64,000 bases of DNA from Desulfuromonas thiophila (lineage in GTDB: Bacteria > Desulfobacterota > Desulfuromonadia > Desulfuromonadales > Desulfuromonadaceae), in contig NZ_FNAQ01000003.1 of assembly GCF_900101955.1 (NCBI RefSeq), positions 1 through 64,000 of the forward strand, read 5' to 3'. The notes beneath the pieces are model-generated. The model saw nothing but the letters and a program-made list of their open reading frames with translations, did not search any database and had not been told where the DNA came from. Positions 24,280 to 31,344 of the stretch are shown here, one piece after another. The first letter of the stretch is position 1. The number at the start of each line of letters is the position of its first letter. A program made the position numbers and the translations under genes.

Positions 24280-25986
24280 ATGGCCATTTTAAAGAAAATC
24301 CGAATCGGCGATCTGCTGGTGTCCGAGGGCATCATCAGCGATGACCAGTTGCAGCTGGCCCTGCAGGCCCAGAAAGCCACCGGCCACAAGCTGGGCCATA
24401 CCCTGGTGGAGATGCAGCTGATCAGCGAGGATGAGCTGCTGGCTTTTCTGTCGCGTCAGCTGGGCATTCCCTTTGTCGATCTGAGTCATTTCCAGTTCGA
24501 TCCCGATCTGGTGAAAATCGTGCCGGAAACCCTGGCGCGCCGTTTCCGCGTACTGGCGCTGACGCGCAACGCCGACGGCCTGTTGCTGGGCATGGCCGAT
24601 CCGACGGACATTTTCGCGCTCGACAAGCTGGTCAGCCGCATCCAGGAAAATATCCGCCCGGCGGTGGTGCGCGAGGCCGAGCTGCTGCGTGCTCTCGACA
24701 GTGTTTATCGCCGCACCGACGAGATCAAGACCATCGCCGAGGAACTGGGCGAGGAGCTGGCCCAGACCGATTTCGATCTGGCCGATCTGTTGCCCGACAG
24801 CCAGCTGGAAGACGCGCCGGTGGTGCGGTTGCTGCAGACCCTGTTCGAGGATGCGGTGCAGGTGGGCGCCTCGGACATCCATATCGAGCCGGACGAAGCG
24901 GTGCTGCGTCTGCGTCAGCGTATCGACGGCGTGTTGCACGAGCAGGTGATGAAGGAGAAGCGCATTGCCGGCGCGCTGGTCTCGCGGCTGAAGCTGATGA
25001 GCGGCCTCGATATCTCCGAGCGGCGCCTGCCGCAGGATGGCCGCTTCAATATCCGCGTCAAGAACAAGAGCATCGACGTGCGTCTGTCGACCATGCCGCT
25101 GCAGTATGGCGAATCGGTGGTCATGCGTCTGCTCGATCAGTCCGGCGGCCTGCTCAGTCTTGATCAGATCGGCATGCCTGCCGCGTTGCTGGGCCGTTTC
25201 CGGCGCTATATTCAGCATCCTCATGGGCTGATTCTGGTGACCGGTCCCACCGGCAGCGGCAAGACCACCACCCTGTACGGTGCCCTCAACGAACTCAACA
25301 CGGCACAGAAGAAGATCATCACCGTTGAAGATCCGGTGGAATACCGCCTGCCGCGCATCAATCAGGTGCAGGTCAATCTCAAGGTCGGTCTGACCTTTGC
25401 CAGCGTACTGCGCACCGCCCTGCGCCAAGACCCCGATATCGTGATGGTGGGTGAGATGCGCGACAAGGAAACGGCTGAAATCGGTCTGCGGGCCGCCATG
25501 ACCGGTCACCTGGTGTTGTCGACCCTGCACACCAACGATGCCGTCAGCACCGCTTTGCGTCTGCTTGACATGGGCGCCGCGGGTTATGTGGTGGCCAGTT
25601 CGCTGCGGGCCGTGCTGGCCCAGCGGCTGGTGCGGCGGATCTGCGGCAGTTGCAGCGAACCGGCCGAGCCCGACGCTCAGCAGCTCAGCTGGTTGCAGGG
25701 CCAGGGCATTGACCCTGCGACGGTCAGCGGCCTGCGCCATGGCCGCGGTTGCAGCCAGTGCAATAATACCGGCTACCATGGCCGCATTGGCGTCTTTGAA
25801 CTGCTGGAGATCGGTTATGAACTGGCCGACGCCCTGCGGCGCGGCGACAGTGCCGCCTTCGCTGGCGCCGCACGGCAGCAGAAGGCCTTCGTGCCCCTGG
25901 CTCATTGTGCTCTGGGCTACGCCCGCCAGGGGCTTACCAGTCTGGCCGAGGTGATTCGGATTGCCGGTCAGGTGGAGGAGAACTGA
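24280..25986 (+). CDS. mshE: MSHA pilus extension ATPase MshE with c-di-GMP-binding MshEN domain
   Basis: 568 residues from the second of two adjacent ATGs (the first is too close to AGGTGG). Residues 7-59 carry two 24-residue MshEN motifs joined by 5 residues: RIGDLL...LQLALQAQ and KLGHTL...LLAFLSRQ. This is the known c-di-GMP site of MshE/PilB-type ATPases. The GspE domain follows with SDIHIEPDE, Walker A GPTGSGKTTTLYG (about residue 325), Asp box VEDPVEYRLPRINQVQV, Walker B DPDIVMVGEMRD and the His box TGHLVLSTLHTNDA. Zn-binding cysteine pairs lie near 465 and 495 (CGSC, CSQC). It powers pilin polymerisation in the cytoplasm. mshG starts 3 bases after it. Confidence 0.95.
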   Translation: MAILKKIRIGDLLVSEGIISDDQLQLALQAQKATGHKLGHTLVEMQLISEDELLAFLSRQLGIPFVDLSHFQFDPDLVKIVPETLARRFRVLALTRNADGLLLGMADPTDIFALDKLVSRIQENIRPAVVREAELLRALDSVYRRTDEIKTIAEELGEELAQTDFDLADLLPDSQLEDAPVVRLLQTLFEDAVQVGASDIHIEPDEAVLRLRQRIDGVLHEQVMKEKRIAGALVSRLKLMSGLDISERRLPQDGRFNIRVKNKSIDVRLSTMPLQYGESVVMRLLDQSGGLLSLDQIGMPAALLGRFRRYIQHPHGLILVTGPTGSGKTTTLYGALNELNTAQKKIITVEDPVEYRLPRINQVQVNLKVGLTFASVLRTALRQDPDIVMVGEMRDKETAEIGLRAAMTGHLVLSTLHTNDAVSTALRLLDMGAAGYVVASSLRAVLAQRLVRRICGSCSEPAEPDAQQLSWLQGQGIDPATVSGLRHGRGCSQCNNTGYHGRIGVFELLEIGYELADALRRGDSAAFAGAARQQKAFVPLAHCALGYARQGLTSLAEVIRIAGQVEEN

Positions 25987-25988
25987 GC

Positions 25989-27212
25989 ATGCCGCTGTAC
26001 CATTACAGCGCCCGTCGGGCCGGTCAGCTGGTGCAGGGGGAGATCGAACTGGCCAGTCCGGCGGCGGTGGCGGCCCAACTGGTGGAAAACGGTCTGACAC
26101 CGGTACGCATTGCCGAAGCCGCAAGTCGTGCCGGCCGGACCGAACGCAGTGCCACGGGCGGGCTGTTCCAGCGGCGCGTCCGCAGCGAGGATCTGATTCT
26201 ATTCTGCCGTCAGATGTACGCCCTCACCCGCGCCGGCGTGCCCATGCTGCGGGCGTTGCGCGGCCTGATGGAATCGAGCCGCAACCCGCGTCTGCGCCAG
26301 GCCCTGCAGGGGGTGATCGACGGTCTTGAATCCGGCCGTGAACTTTCCAGCGCCCTGGCGGCCTTTCCCGAGGTGTTTCCGCCGCTGCTGACCCGCATGG
26401 TGCAGGTGGGCGAAAACAGTGGTAATCTGGAGCAGGCCTTCGAGCAGCTGGCGCAGTATCTGGAGTTTGAAAAACAGACCCGCGAACAGATCAAGGCGGC
26501 GCTGCGTTACCCGACCTTTGTCATTGTCGCCATCGCCATCGCCATCAGCATTCTCACCCTGTTCGTGATTCCGGCGTTTGAGAAGGTGTTCGCCAGCTTC
26601 GGCGCCCAGCTGCCTCTGGCCACGCGCATCATCATGGCGGTGTCGCACTTTGCCCGCGACTGGTGGCCATATATCGCCGGCGGGCTGCTGCTGGGATCGT
26701 TGCTGCTGCGCCGCTACCTGCGCACCGTCAGCGGTGAGCGTCTGTGGGACCGGCTCAAACTGCGCCTGCCGCTGGTGGGCTCGATTCTGCGCCGTGCCAC
26801 CCTGGCGCGTTTTGCCCGCGCCTTCGCCATGGGCTACGGCAGTGGCGTGCCGCTGGTGCAGGCGCTGGCCTATACCGCCCGTGCCATTGACAACCGCTAT
26901 CTGGGTGAAAAACTCGAAGGCATGCGCAACCAGCTCGAACGCGGCGAAACCCTGACCCGCAGCGCCGCCGCCAGCGCCATCTTCACCCCGCTGGTGCTGC
27001 AGATGCTGGCGGTGGGCGAGGAATCGGGCTCGGTGGACAGCATGCTGCTGGAGGTGGCCGGTTTTTACGAACGCGAGGTGGCCTACGAACTGAAAAACCT
27101 CACCAGCGCCATTGAGCCGGTGCTGATCATCATCATCGGTGCCATGGTGCTGGTGCTGGCCCTGGGCGTGTTCCTGCCCATGTGGAATCTCAGCAGCGCC
27201 ATGCGCGGTTGA
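25989..27212 (+). CDS. mshG: MSHA inner-membrane platform protein MshG (GspF/PilC family)
   Basis: 407 residues from MPLYHYSARR; the longer in-frame start at 25905 lies inside mshE. Two T2SSF repeats are present: LILFCRQMYALTRAGVPMLRALRGL (near 60) and RATLARFARAFAMGYGSGVPLVQAL (near 265). Each is followed by membrane helices (about 170-195, 220-240 and 375-400). The protein sits beneath the growing pilus and couples to MshE. It ends the assembly block; the mshA promoter begins immediately after the stop. Confidence 0.94.
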   Translation: MPLYHYSARRAGQLVQGEIELASPAAVAAQLVENGLTPVRIAEAASRAGRTERSATGGLFQRRVRSEDLILFCRQMYALTRAGVPMLRALRGLMESSRNPRLRQALQGVIDGLESGRELSSALAAFPEVFPPLLTRMVQVGENSGNLEQAFEQLAQYLEFEKQTREQIKAALRYPTFVIVAIAIAISILTLFVIPAFEKVFASFGAQLPLATRIIMAVSHFARDWWPYIAGGLLLGSLLLRRYLRTVSGERLWDRLKLRLPLVGSILRRATLARFARAFAMGYGSGVPLVQALAYTARAIDNRYLGEKLEGMRNQLERGETLTRSAAASAIFTPLVLQMLAVGEESGSVDSMLLEVAGFYEREVAYELKNLTSAIEPVLIIIIGAMVLVLALGVFLPMWNLSSAMRG

Positions 27213-27215
27213 GGG

Positions 27216-27243
27216 TCAAGTTTTCGGCGTTTTCGGCCGATAA
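27216..27243 (+). promoter_or_regulatory. Sigma-28 (FliA)-like promoter of the major pilin
   Basis: TCAAGTTT (27216-27223), a 12-base spacer and GCCGATAA (27236-27243). The -10 matches the FliA consensus in all 8 positions and the -35 matches TAAAGTTT in 7 of 8. The spacer is one base longer than the usual 11. It ends 53 bases before the mshA ATG, directly behind the mshG stop. No comparable sigma-70 pair is seen here. Confidence 0.5.
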
Positions 27244-27296
27244 GAATCCAGTGTTGTCTCAGAGCAGACTCAACCCCAATCCCACAGGAGAACACA

Positions 27297-27740
27297 ATGA
27301 ACAACCAGAAAGGCTTTACCCTGATCGAGCTGATCGTCGTGATCGTGATTCTGGGAATACTCGCTGCGGTGGCAGTGCCGAAGTTTGTGGATATGCAGGG
27401 AGAAGCGAAGAGAGGAGTTCTTAATGGTATTCGTGGATCATTGAAATCCGCTGTGATGATGGCGCATGGAAAGTATCTGGCTGGTGGCGGTACGGCCACT
27501 TCAATAACAGTCGATGGTGCGACTGTTGAGCTGGCTTTTGGTTATCCTGAGGCAAGCACTGCAAATTTAACGGATCTGGTTGATCTGGATAATCTCACAA
27601 TTCTTGCCACCGATGCGGATGACTTCTCGGCAACATCGACAGAAACGGTGCTTACTGTTACCTATGGAGCCTATAGTTTTACGTATACTGAAGCAGCTGA
27701 TGCTGATACTCCGCCGATTGTTTCAGCCGTTGCCCCCTAA
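27297..27740 (+). CDS. mshA: MSHA major pilin MshA
   Basis: 147 residues with a good AGGAG site. The type IV prepilin leader MNNQKG is cut before FTLIEL, giving Glu at +5 and a hydrophobic assembly helix (IVVIVILGILAAVAVPKFVDM). The globular part is short, Ala/Thr/Asp-rich and ends SAVAP. It lacks the Cys pair seen in Vibrio MshA. Bases 27421-27720 hold 142 G/C of 300 (47%), against roughly 65% in the next gene, so the surface domain may be a transferred or fast-diverging cassette. It is first in the pilin block, behind its own promoter. Confidence 0.9.
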   Translation: MNNQKGFTLIELIVVIVILGILAAVAVPKFVDMQGEAKRGVLNGIRGSLKSAVMMAHGKYLAGGGTATSITVDGATVELAFGYPEASTANLTDLVDLDNLTILATDADDFSATSTETVLTVTYGAYSFTYTEAADADTPPIVSAVAP

Positions 27741-27758
27741 TTGTGTCAGGTTTTAACT

Positions 27759-28277
27759 ATGCGTAACGCCAAGGGTTTCACCCTGATCGAACTGGTTGTG
27801 GTGCTGGTGGTGTTGTCCCTGCTGGCGGCGGTGGCGGTGCCCAAGTTCATCGAGGTCACCAAGCAGGCCGAGGCCTCGGCGGTGAAGGGCGTGCTGGGCA
27901 GTTTGCGCAGCGCCCTGTCGTTGCGCATGGCCCAGGGCTTGAGCACCGGGGCCGATCTGTCCCTGTGGGCCTCGACGGGCGGCACCGCTGGCGAGCGGCT
28001 CTACCCGATGGACGATCTGCTGCTGGAGAAGCCCGAAACCTATCTGGGCATTATCGCCGGCAGCGAACAGCGCGGTTACTGGTACGATGACGCCGACAAC
28101 CACGAAGTGGTGTATGTGTTCAAAAACGATGATGTCATCAGCGGTGGCAGTGGTGCCACGCCGAAGAAGCTGCGCTTTCGCATCGCCCGGGTGGATAACG
28201 ACGGGGTGGTCGATGGCCCCGGCCCGACGGCGGGCCTGATGCTGGCGGCGGCGCAGACCTACAGCTGGAATTTCTGA
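27759..28277 (+). CDS. Type IV pilin-like protein, MshB/MshA type
   Basis: 172 residues from ATG 27759 (a weak CAGG is the only ribosome site). The leader MRNAKG is followed by FTLIELVVVLVVLSLLAAVAVPKFIEV, a class IV prepilin with Glu5. The helix closely resembles that of mshA, but the C-terminal part is unrelated and GC-rich. It contains YPMDDLLLEKPETYLGII and GYWYDDADNHEVVYVFKN, a pattern seen in MSHA-locus minor pilins. By position it corresponds to mshB or to a second mshA. A strong terminator follows, so mshA and this gene may form one transcript. Confidence 0.85.
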   Translation: MRNAKGFTLIELVVVLVVLSLLAAVAVPKFIEVTKQAEASAVKGVLGSLRSALSLRMAQGLSTGADLSLWASTGGTAGERLYPMDDLLLEKPETYLGIIAGSEQRGYWYDDADNHEVVYVFKNDDVISGGSGATPKKLRFRIARVDNDGVVDGPGPTAGLMLAAAQTYSWNF

Positions 28278-28285
28278 TCCGACCC

Positions 28286-28319
28286 GGCCGGCAGTCTTCG
28301 CAACCTGCCGGCCTTTTTT
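28286..28319 (+). terminator. Strong terminator inside the pilin block
   Basis: A perfect 9-bp stem GGCCGGCAG/CTGCCGGCC (28286-28294 with 28305-28313), a 10-base loop and six T. It lies 8 bases after the second pilin stop and would separate abundant mshA/B message from the minor pilins. Confidence 0.9.
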
Positions 28320-28374
28320 ACGATGACTGCACATGACGTCATCAGCGCGACTTGATCTTTTATGGAATCTTCCC

Positions 28375-28830
28375 ATGGGTTGCAGTCGACAGCAGGCAAA
28401 CGGGTTTACCCTGGTGGAACTGGTGGTGGTCCTGGTACTGCTGGGCATTCTGGCCGCCGTGGCCGCGCCGCGTTTTTTCGAGCTGCAGGATTATGAAGAA
28501 ATCGCCTTCAGGGACGAACTGGTTAGCGCCCTGCGCTATGCCCACAAACGGGCCGTGGCGAGTGGCACCGCTGTCGAGCTGGTGATTGACGCCGACGGGT
28601 TCAGCCTCCAGTACGCCGATGGCACCCCGCTAGCGCACCCGGCGGGCGGCAACTTTTCCAACAGCGAAACGTCCCCGGTTGCGCTCACACCCCAAACCCT
28701 TCGTTTCGACGCTCTTGGTCGCGCGGCAGTCTCCGGTGCCGATCCCGCTCTGCAGCGCTTTGACAACATCGGCCATGGCGGTTTTCATATCCACATCTGG
28801 CGCGAAACCGGCTGCCTGGAGGTGAATTGA
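28375..28830 (+). CDS. mshC: Minor pseudopilin MshC (GspH-like)
   Basis: 151 residues from ATG 28375. The leader MGCSRQQANG is cut before FTLVELVVVLVLLGILAAVAAPRFFEL. The C-terminal domain has the GspH/FimT look (FRDELVSALRYAHKRAVASGTAVELVIDADGFSLQY, then LRFDALGRAA). Such minor pilins help start the fibre. It overlaps mshD by one base (TGATG). Confidence 0.87.
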   Translation: MGCSRQQANGFTLVELVVVLVLLGILAAVAAPRFFELQDYEEIAFRDELVSALRYAHKRAVASGTAVELVIDADGFSLQYADGTPLAHPAGGNFSNSETSPVALTPQTLRFDALGRAAVSGADPALQRFDNIGHGGFHIHIWRETGCLEVN

Positions 28831-29285
28831 TGCGCGTCTGGCGCTCCAGCGCGGGTGTGACCCTGGTGGAACTCATTGTCGCCATGGTCATCATCAGCAT
28901 CGCTCTGCTCGGTGTGCTTGCGGTGATGCATTTCACCACCAGCCGCAGCGCCGATCCCATGATTCAGCATCAGGCGCTTGCCATTGCCGAGGCGTATCTT
29001 GAAGAGATTCTGCTGCAGTCCTTTGACGATCCTGGCGGTGCCACAGAAGCTGGCCGCGCTGACTTTGATGATGTGAATGATTACCACGGCCTTGACGATG
29101 GCGGCGCGCGCGACCGGCAGGGCGTTGCCCTTGTCGGTCTGACGGATTACCGCGTGCGGGTGAGCGTGGCCAATGAAAATCTCGGTCCGTCCGGCAGTGA
29201 GGTTCCCGCCAGAAAAATCCGCGTACGGGTCAGCCATTCCGCCATGGGGGATTTGACCCTGGTGGGTTACCGAACGGCGTATTGA
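28830..29285 (+). CDS. mshD: Minor pilin MshD (GspI/PilV-like)
   Basis: 151 residues; the ATG shares one base with the mshC stop and has GGAGGTG upstream. The leader MRVWRSSAG precedes VTLVELIVAMVIISIALLG. The +1 residue is Val rather than Phe or Met, but Gly-1 and Glu+5 are intact. The helix end (HQALAIAEAYLEEIL) is typical of PilV/GspI minor pilins. The gene is followed directly by a REP hairpin and the RAYT gene that separate it from mshO. Confidence 0.86.
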   Translation: MRVWRSSAGVTLVELIVAMVIISIALLGVLAVMHFTTSRSADPMIQHQALAIAEAYLEEILLQSFDDPGGATEAGRADFDDVNDYHGLDDGGARDRQGVALVGLTDYRVRVSVANENLGPSGSEVPARKIRVRVSHSAMGDLTLVGYRTAY

Positions 29286-29291
29286 TCCCCT

Positions 29292-29315
29292 GTAGGGGCG
29301 ACCTGTGGTCGCCCC
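29292..29315 (+). repeat. REP copy 1 (forward)
   Basis: GTA then GGGGCGACC, loop TGT, GGTCGCCCC. It is a 9-bp perfect stem 7 bases after the mshD stop. Confidence 0.85.
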
Positions 29316-29346
29316 CTGATGGCCGGTTGCCCCTGATAGTGGAACA

Positions 29347-29369
29347 GGGCGACCGCAGGTCGCCCCTAC
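29347..29369 (-). repeat. REP copy 2 (reverse)
   Basis: GGGCGACC, loop GCA, GGTCGCCC, then CTAC. It is the reverse complement of the copy 1 type, 31 bases away, so the two form a BIME-like inverted pair just before the transposase gene. Confidence 0.85.
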
Positions 29370-29395
29370 GGTGATGAAATCATGGTGGCGTACAC

Positions 29396-29941
29396 ATGAC
29401 CTATAACCCTGAAATTCATCATCGAAAATCGAACCGTTTGCCGGGGTATGATTATACGCAAAAGGGACTGTATTTTGTGACCCTCTGCACCAGCGGGCGC
29501 GAGTGCCTGTTTGGTGATGTGGACAACGGCCAGATGATCATGAACGGCATGGGAAAGGTTGTCGCAAAAGAATGGATCAAAACCGGTGAAATTCGCGCCA
29601 ACGTAGAATTGGACGAATGGGTGATTATGCCGAATCATTTTCACGCCATTGTGGGGATAACCGACGGTGTGTGCCCTCATCGTAGGGGCGACCTGCGGTC
29701 GCTTTTGTTGGCCCCGACGGGACCGTTGTCAAAATCAATTGGAGCCATCATGGCGGGGTTCAAATCCGCTGTAACCAGGCAGGTGAATGTTATGCGCCAA
29801 ACACCGGGGTTGCCGGTGTGGCAACGCAATTATTGGGATCATGTCATTCGCGACGAAGAGGATTTCAATCGTATTCGCGAATACATTCAAACAAACCCCT
29901 TACGTTGGGAATTGGATGCATTGCATCGGGAATCAACATGA
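29396..29941 (+). CDS. REP-associated tyrosine transposase (RAYT, Y1/IS200-like)
   Basis: 181 residues, typical RAYT length. The HUH motif is in EWVIMPNHFHAIV (near residue 80). The C-terminal signature WQRNYWDHVIRDEEDFNRIREYIQTNPLRW carries the catalytic Tyr. The start RKSNRLPGYDYTQKGLYFVTLCT is standard. These enzymes nick and move REP hairpins and are usually single-copy domesticated genes. Residues 95-104 (HRRGDLRSLL) are encoded by a REP copy inside the gene, in frame, between the HUH strand and the following helix. Catalytic motifs look intact. Confidence 0.92.
   Translation: MTYNPEIHHRKSNRLPGYDYTQKGLYFVTLCTSGRECLFGDVDNGQMIMNGMGKVVAKEWIKTGEIRANVELDEWVIMPNHFHAIVGITDGVCPHRRGDLRSLLLAPTGPLSKSIGAIMAGFKSAVTRQVNVMRQTPGLPVWQRNYWDHVIRDEEDFNRIREYIQTNPLRWELDALHREST
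29682..29702 (+). repeat. REP copy 3, inside the transposase gene
   Basis: GTA then GGGGCGACCTGCGGTCGC, the forward type. It is read in frame as RRGDLRS within the RAYT protein. Confidence 0.85.
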
Positions 29942-29965
29942 ATACGGAATCATTTCGACCCTCCC

Positions 29966-29986
29966 GTCGCGGTGACCTGCGGTCGT
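29966..29986 (+). repeat. REP copy 4 (degenerate, forward)
   Basis: GTCGCGGTGACCTGCGGTCG retains the core GACCTGCGGTC but has lost the GGGGC arm. It lies 25 bases after the transposase stop. Confidence 0.65.
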
Positions 29987-30007
29987 TCCTGTCGGCATAC
30001 AAAGAAT

Positions 30008-30883
30008 ATGGGGCAAAATACGGTGGAAACATTGGGTCGTAGAAGGCGACCGCAGGTCGCCCCTACGGGCTTGATTTGTCAAACAGCGAGGACAGATATC
30101 GGCTTTACCCTGGTGGAACTGGTGGTGACATTGGTCATCATCGGCATTCTGGCGGCAATGGGCGGCCTGTTCATCAGCCGGCCCATCGAAGGCTATGTCG
30201 ATTTGCGCCGCCGCGCCGAACTGGTTGATCAGGCCGAGATGGCTCTGCGCCGCATGCAGCGCGATATCCGCGCCGCTCTGCCCAACAGCGTGCGTGTCTT
30301 TGACACAGGGCGCGGGATTGAAATGCTTCATGTGGTCGATGGTGGACGCTATCGGCGTTTGCCTGCCGCCGATGGTACGGGCGATGTGCTGGATTTCACG
30401 ACGCTGGACGACCGCTTCGATGTGGTGGGTGGCCTGCAGCATTTCGGCGACCTGCGTGACGGACAGCTGGTGGTGTTGTACAACCTTACGCCGACCGGGG
30501 CGCAAGCCAACGCCTATACTGGCGACAACGTCGCCCCACTCGATCTGGCCGCCTCCGATAGCCGTCACCTGGTTCTGCAAGCGCCGCATCAGTATCCTCT
30601 TTCTTCCCCCTACCAGCGTTTTTTCATTGTGGATGAAGTGGTCAGTTACCGTTTCGAGGCCGGCCAGCTGCGGCGCTACGCCGGCTATGCTGTTGATAAC
30701 AGCCCTGGTCCGCCGAACGCGGTTACCGGCGTGTTGGTGGCACAGAAAATGGAAAACATTCATTTTACCTACGATGCCGGCTTGTCCAGCCGCGCCGGAT
30801 TGGTGACGGTCGAGCTGGTGCTGCAAGAGGACGGCGAGCGCATCCGCTTGTTGCAGCAGACCCATGTGGATAACGCGCCATGA
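30008..30883 (+). CDS. mshO: Minor pilin MshO with 5' end rewritten by the REP element
   Basis: The prepilin core is clear: Gly then FTLVELVVTLVIIGILAAMGGLF, with a PilW/GspJ-like globular part ending KMENIHFTYDAGLSSRAGLVTVELVLQEDGERIRL. No normal start remains. The first in-frame ATG near the core (30008) gives a 32-residue leader, of which RRRRPQVAPTG is encoded by REP copy 5. A TTG at 30071 would give an 11-residue leader (ICQTARTDIG after Met) with better prepilin geometry but no ribosome site. An earlier in-frame start at 29972 lies in REP copy 4. The start is therefore uncertain, and translation may be impaired. It overlaps mshP by ATGA. Confidence 0.8.
   Translation: MGQNTVETLGRRRRPQVAPTGLICQTARTDIGFTLVELVVTLVIIGILAAMGGLFISRPIEGYVDLRRRAELVDQAEMALRRMQRDIRAALPNSVRVFDTGRGIEMLHVVDGGRYRRLPAADGTGDVLDFTTLDDRFDVVGGLQHFGDLRDGQLVVLYNLTPTGAQANAYTGDNVAPLDLAASDSRHLVLQAPHQYPLSSPYQRFFIVDEVVSYRFEAGQLRRYAGYAVDNSPGPPNAVTGVLVAQKMENIHFTYDAGLSSRAGLVTVELVLQEDGERIRLLQQTHVDNAP
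30045..30066 (-). repeat. REP copy 5 (reverse), in the mshO 5' region
   Basis: GGCGACC, loop GCA, GGTCGCC, then CCTAC. It is the reverse type like copy 2. It is translated as part of the open frame leading into mshO. Confidence 0.85.
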
Positions 30884-31344
30884 ACAGGAGCCGTCAACGG
30901 ATCGGTGTTGAAACCAACCAGCGGGGCTTCACCCTGGTGCAGGCCATCTTCGTGCTGGTGGTGCTGGGGTTGCTTGGCGCTTACATGGTGACTCTCGGCA
31001 CGGTGCAGCAGGCTACCAGCACCCAGGCGCTGCTGCAGGCGCGCGCCTACCAGGCGGCGCGGGCGGGGCTGGAGTGGGGCATTGCGCGAGTGGCCGCCGG
31101 CGTGGCCGTTGGCGCCACCTTTGCCGTGGCCGACACGGGCTGCGGTGTTGTGGTGTCCATTGATGAACCTGGCGACAGCCCGTACAGCGAAGGGGTGCAA
31201 GCGGTGCGCATTTACCACATTACCGCGACGGCCTCCCCGGTTGGACTGACAGTGGCCAACCCCGACTATGTGTCGCGCGAGTTGAAGGTGACGGTGGAGG
31301 AGGTGGAGGAGGTGGAGGAGGTGGAGGAGGATGCTGTTGAGTAA
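30880..31344 (+). CDS. mshP: Minor pilin-like protein MshP
   Basis: 154 residues, ATGA overlap with mshO. The leader MNRSRQRIGVETNQRG is cut before FTLVQAIFVLVVLGLLGAYM. Position +5 is Gln instead of Glu, as in GspK-type tip pilins that lack Glu5. The protein ends in an acidic repeat (EEVEEVEEVEED) encoded by a 9-bp tandem repeat, and the last codons overlap the start of mshQ. By analogy it sits at the pilus tip together with MshQ. Confidence 0.86.
   Translation: MNRSRQRIGVETNQRGFTLVQAIFVLVVLGLLGAYMVTLGTVQQATSTQALLQARAYQAARAGLEWGIARVAAGVAVGATFAVADTGCGVVVSIDEPGDSPYSEGVQAVRIYHITATASPVGLTVANPDYVSRELKVTVEEVEEVEEVEEDAVE
31294..31329 (+). repeat. Four perfect 9-bp tandem repeats, GTGGAGGAG, at the mshP-mshQ junction
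   Basis: Units run 31294-31302, 31303-31311, 31312-31320 and 31321-31329, followed by G and the mshQ ATG. Each unit codes Val-Glu-Glu in mshP and carries a GGAGG ribosome-site core, so mshQ is preceded by a ladder of four Shine-Dalgarno sequences. Changes in copy number would keep the mshP frame. Confidence 0.9.

Larger units (their letters stand above)
29291..30067 (+). mobile_element. REP/RAYT element inserted between mshD and mshO
   Basis: A single-domain Y1 (REP-associated tyrosine) transposase gene is flanked and interrupted by five copies of one REP-like hairpin repeat: forward at 29292, reverse at 29347, forward at 29682, degenerate forward at 29966, reverse at 30045. Its base composition is much lower in GC than the msh genes (25 of 60 in the first 60 coding bases). 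It splits an otherwise contiguous pilin operon. The element boundaries are taken from the outer repeats; no target duplication is visible. Confidence 0.8.

Noticed and set aside
24289-26124. 611-residue reverse frame opposite mshE
   Set aside because: Shadow of the ATPase gene; no motif of its own.
29291-30067. REP hairpins considered as rho-independent terminators
   Set aside because: Five copies in both orientations have the same core and loop and no T runs; they follow REP logic with a RAYT gene.
31294-31329. Tandem repeat considered as a CRISPR or minisatellite array
   Set aside because: Units are 9 bases without spacers and lie inside a coding sequence; it is a coding tandem repeat.
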